Origin: Candidatus Altimarinota bacterium
Lineage (GTDB): Bacteria > Patescibacteriota > Gracilibacteria > BD1-5 > UBA6164
Reading direction: 5' to 3'
DNA: 8,249 nucleotides
NCBI GenBank assembly: GCA_027066255.1
Contig: JAMOOA010000141.1
Location: 1 to 8,249, forward strand
The notes below the pieces were generated by a model, which was not told where the DNA came from, did no database searches, and saw nothing but the letters and a program-made list of their open reading frames with translations. Below are positions 6,701-8,249 of the stretch, piece after piece (position 1 is the first letter of the stretch; the number at the start of each line of letters is the position of its first letter). Made by a program: the position numbers and the translations under genes.

Positions 6701-7926
6701 GCTTCACGAAGAGAATTTGCAGTATCACTACGAGCATTATAAATACTATGGAAAAACATATAATCTCCATCTTGCTGTATATCTATTCGCTCTGTGCTGA
6801 TATTGTCATGAACAAAAGATGCTGTATCCTCCTCCGTCGTCGTATCAAAAGTAAGTGCTGTATTGGTAGTAACGGTCATATCTTGACCACCAAGAGCCTC
6901 TCCTATTCTCACATAGTCAGCAGTATCTGGAAGTTTCGTAATCGTGATACCCGTTCTATTTGCTTGGAGATTGTGGTTTGCTCATGAAAGTGATGACTCT
7001 CTTTTGATTTGAAAATTCAAAACCTGATTGCTTGTTGTTGTTTCTATAATTCCAACATAGGAACCAACAGCATCTTGTGTCGAGTTAGATCCTCTTGCAT
7101 ACAAAGTCTCTCTGGTACCATTGATTTCTGTACCGTCGAGTGTAAGCCTGAGTTCATCATTGGTACGAACGCTATCTGTGATATTGATACCTGCATTGTA
7201 GGTGACAAGATAGTGTCACTGGCTTATAAGTGTGATATCGTTTCCACTACGAGAAAACCCTCATCCATCAAGTTCATCTTGAGTAGATACATCGATATCT
7301 TGCCAAGCACTGGTTACTGCCTGATTAGCTGTTGGTCTGAGACGCGCGTAGTTCCAGATATCGTCAAGTTTGAGTATATTGACTCATGAGCGTCCTGCTG
7401 TTCTCCTCACTGTTGCAGAATTGCTATCGGTTCTTTGCATCTGGATACGCAAATCTGCTCAAGCAGCAACATCCAAAACTGCAGCTCATTCGTTGTATGC
7501 GTCATCATCCCCATTGGCTCTACGGATATAACTACTTGCTCTTCCATAAATCTGATTTGTGGTATTGTCGATCCTGAGCCAGCTTTGTATCTCCGATCTA
7601 TTACTTCCTGCTGATGATTGAACAGGTATAGAATACATAACAAGATAATGCCCTCAAACAGATAAATCAAAATCTATATCTCAAACAACAATAGGGATTT
7701 CTGCGTCTTCAGATACTTGTGTATCCCAAGACATGTTCACAGCAGTCGTTCAGATAGCGTCAAGTCCAGTATTGTCTCGATATATCGTATAGATCCCTGT
7801 TGTTGGTGACTGTGCGTGGGTTTGGCTTGTTTGAAAGAAAATTCATACTTGAAAATAAACCTCACTCAGATTTAATATCTGGAAAAGAAGAAAAATAACA
7901 GTGATTTTTTTCAAGGTTTTCAGCAC
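3754..7926 (-). CDS. giant secreted modular repeat protein, probable surface adhesin (code 25)
   Basis: With TGA as Gly the frame is open from 8034 to a TAG at 3754-3756, about 1390 aa from the proposed start, with 43 in-frame TGAs (about a third of its glycines) and no TAA or TAG. The N-terminus has basic residues, a hydrophobic stretch (ITVIFLLFQIL) and a possible cleavage after THA (residue 38), so it is exported. Modules, by residue: three tandem repeats, 42-189, 190-334 and 335-488, sharing G-H/D-Y-L/M-V/F before a strand; a Cys-containing domain, 496-678; three ~90-aa C/C/H/E-T/W repeats, 695-962; a second Cys-containing domain, 972-1147; an Ig-like domain (YRATFNVTDNIGNTKTQEHI), ~1148-1255; and a terminal beta domain ending AGSYTGSVDFGININY. 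It is Thr/Ser/Asn-rich and Lys-poor, typical of surface proteins. I see no sortase motif, C-terminal membrane helix or enzyme motif. An adhesin or surface-layer role is inferred. The start is uncertain: no ATG exists upstream in frame; GTG at 7926 was chosen, TTG at 7914 (MKKITVIFLL) is equally likely. Confidence 0.85.
4486..6441 (-). repeat. two copies of a ~180-residue Cys-containing domain flanking the middle repeats
   Basis: Copy 1 (about 5893-6441) and copy 2 (about 4486-5013) share the order LNQSHFRL / LDQTHFRW, then a segment LR..L, FRLQWGDAVTGSCSSISTW / FKLQYGTGSTCASLSSW, later EYEFSINP / EWDFSLEV, HKYCFRLFD / PDYCFRMVT and YNYPTL / YTQYPRV. Each has one Cys after the G-S pair and one in the YCFR strand, which probably form a disulfide outside the cell. 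The copies are diverged enough to be old. The coordinates span both copies and the repeats between them. Confidence 0.7.
5041..5844 (-). repeat. three ~90-residue repeats with C-x7-9-C-x2-3-H..E/D-T..E/D signature
   Basis: Units at about 5602-5844, 5317-5601 and 5041-5316. Each has a strand ending in a P-x-V/Y-V turn (INPVVV, STPYVF, SVPVVI), then a cysteine pair and the signature CQTHLAETLGYIVVDAD, CNATHPNETVGWIAIEPG or CDTHAIDTVRWFAIEQG. The Cys-Cys interval is 9, 7 and 7 residues and the Cys-to-His interval 2, 3 and 2. The pattern recalls H-type-lectin or tail-fibre-like beta domains, with the Cys/His/acidic cluster a possible metal or disulfide site. The family name is not certain. Confidence 0.65.
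6463..7803 (-). repeat. three tandem ~150-residue beta repeats encoded in the giant protein
   Basis: Units at about 7360-7803, 6925-7359 and 6463-6924. Matching points are the strand with GGHYLVMYSIPV, QGHYLVTYNAGI or DGDYMFFHSIYN; a later segment with WLRIDNTTNQIYGR, RLTLDGTEINGTRE or LEWEINGVAEQYG; and closing strands VNILKLDD, ITITKLPD or MAVQGVNID. The G-x-Y-x-V-x-Y strand and overall spacing suggest a C1q/TNF-like jelly-roll fold, a guess from pattern only. The third unit is the most diverged. Confidence 0.6.
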
Positions 7927-8205
7927 TTTTTTAGCTGTGTTTATATATAAACTCCCTTTTAAAATACCATATTTTCGCCTATTTGTTGAGAAATGGGCAT
8001 TGACGATATATTTATATATTTGAAGAATAATATTTTAATGCTTTTTAATACATAAAAAGTAATACAAAATTAATGTATTTCTACTATTTTTTAGAGCCTG
8101 TAAAGACTTTTTCATTGTAAATAAGATGGAAATCTTGGACATTATAGAAGTAGTTGTGCTACCCTTAAAATATAATATGTTATATATAATATAGAACACG
8201 CGCAC
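7927..8205. promoter_or_regulatory. AT-rich intergenic region, probably divergent promoters
   Basis: This gap separates the giant gene (minus) from a likely plus-strand gene. It holds a perfect 14-base palindrome GTTTATATATAAAC (7939-7952) just before the giant gene's start; this could be its -10 region or an operator. On the plus strand a TATAAT (8171-8176) stands 29 bases before the proposed GTG of the right-hand gene, without a good -35. On the minus strand another TATAAT (complement 8141-8146) has a poor TTTAAG 17 bases upstream. I see no RNA gene or CRISPR here. Confidence 0.35.
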
Positions 8206-8249
8206 GTGAAAAGAGTGGTTACACGTATCCTGATTCTCATAATTTTCTC
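8206..8249 (+). CDS. possible start of an exported or membrane protein, cut by right edge
   Basis: From a GTG at 8206 the frame reads V-K-R-V-V-T-R-I-L-I-L-I-I-F: a basic start followed by a hydrophobic run, like a signal peptide or first membrane helix. A TATAAT lies 29 bases upstream (8171-8176). There is no clear ribosome binding site and only 14 codons are visible, so this is tentative; the gene is transcribed divergently from the giant surface protein. Confidence 0.3.
   Translation, partial: MKRVVTRILILIIF

Noticed and set aside
7407..7670. 87-aa minus-strand ORF in another frame
   Set aside because: It lies inside the giant gene's first repeat but in a different frame; the other frame continues the repeat pattern, this one does not.
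3754..7926. Series of small genes or a decayed pseudogene region
   Set aside because: A single minus-strand frame is open for over 4 kb with no TAA or TAG and with internally consistent protein repeats; the small ORFs on both strands are shadows.
1..8249. UGA as tryptophan (code 4)
   Set aside because: It would put Trp in RsmA motif I and in the GT4 Gly-Gly loop; TGG already encodes Trp normally.
1..8249. CRISPR array, tRNA or rRNA genes, including a tRNA-Gly with UCA anticodon
   Set aside because: I found no regularly spaced repeats and no cloverleaf-like sequence in the intergenic gaps; the suppressor-like tRNA must lie elsewhere in the genome.

Overview
The window comes from a bacterium that reads UGA as glycine (genetic code 25). 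This is the code of the candidate phyla Absconditabacteria (SR1) and Gracilibacteria (BD1-5); I cannot tell which of the two from this sequence. Under the standard code the window breaks into short, mostly meaningless ORFs. Reading TGA as Gly gives four long, recognisable genes with 65 in-frame TGA codons (15, 2, 5 and 43), all ending in TAA or TAG where the stop is visible. Several TGAs fall on near-invariant glycines of known families, such as the first Gly of the SAM-binding IEVGPGYG motif of RsmA and the GG pair of a GT4 glycosyltransferase. TGG still encodes Trp, so UGA=Trp codes do not fit.

Layout, left to right. (1) 1-845, minus: a GT4-type glycosyltransferase whose C-terminus runs off the left edge. 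(2) 974-2237: a foreign-looking block holding two plus-strand genes without in-frame TGA (258 and 133 aa, no assigned function). They are framed by a repeated boundary sequence (GTTGTGCGT...ATTTAA) and integron-attC-like inverted half-sites. (3) 2277-2840, plus: a stand-alone class I glutamine amidotransferase resembling the GATase half of GMP synthase. (4) 2872-3681, minus: rsmA (ksgA), the 16S rRNA dimethyladenosine transferase, converging on the amidotransferase gene. (5) 3754-7926, minus: a 1390-aa secreted modular protein. It has a signal peptide, three tandem ~150-aa beta-type repeats, a Cys-containing domain, three ~90-aa repeats with a conserved C/C/H/E-T/W pattern, a second copy of the Cys-containing domain, an Ig-like domain and a C-terminal beta domain. 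(6) 7927-8249: AT-rich intergenic DNA and the probable first codons of a plus-strand membrane or exported protein.

Together these are a surface/glycan gene, a housekeeping gene and a very large secreted protein, consistent with a reduced episymbiotic or predatory lifestyle in which attachment proteins matter (inference from the phyla). The most interesting points are the dense use of UGA-Gly in one giant surface protein, its unusual repeat architecture, and the cassette-like pair of foreign genes.
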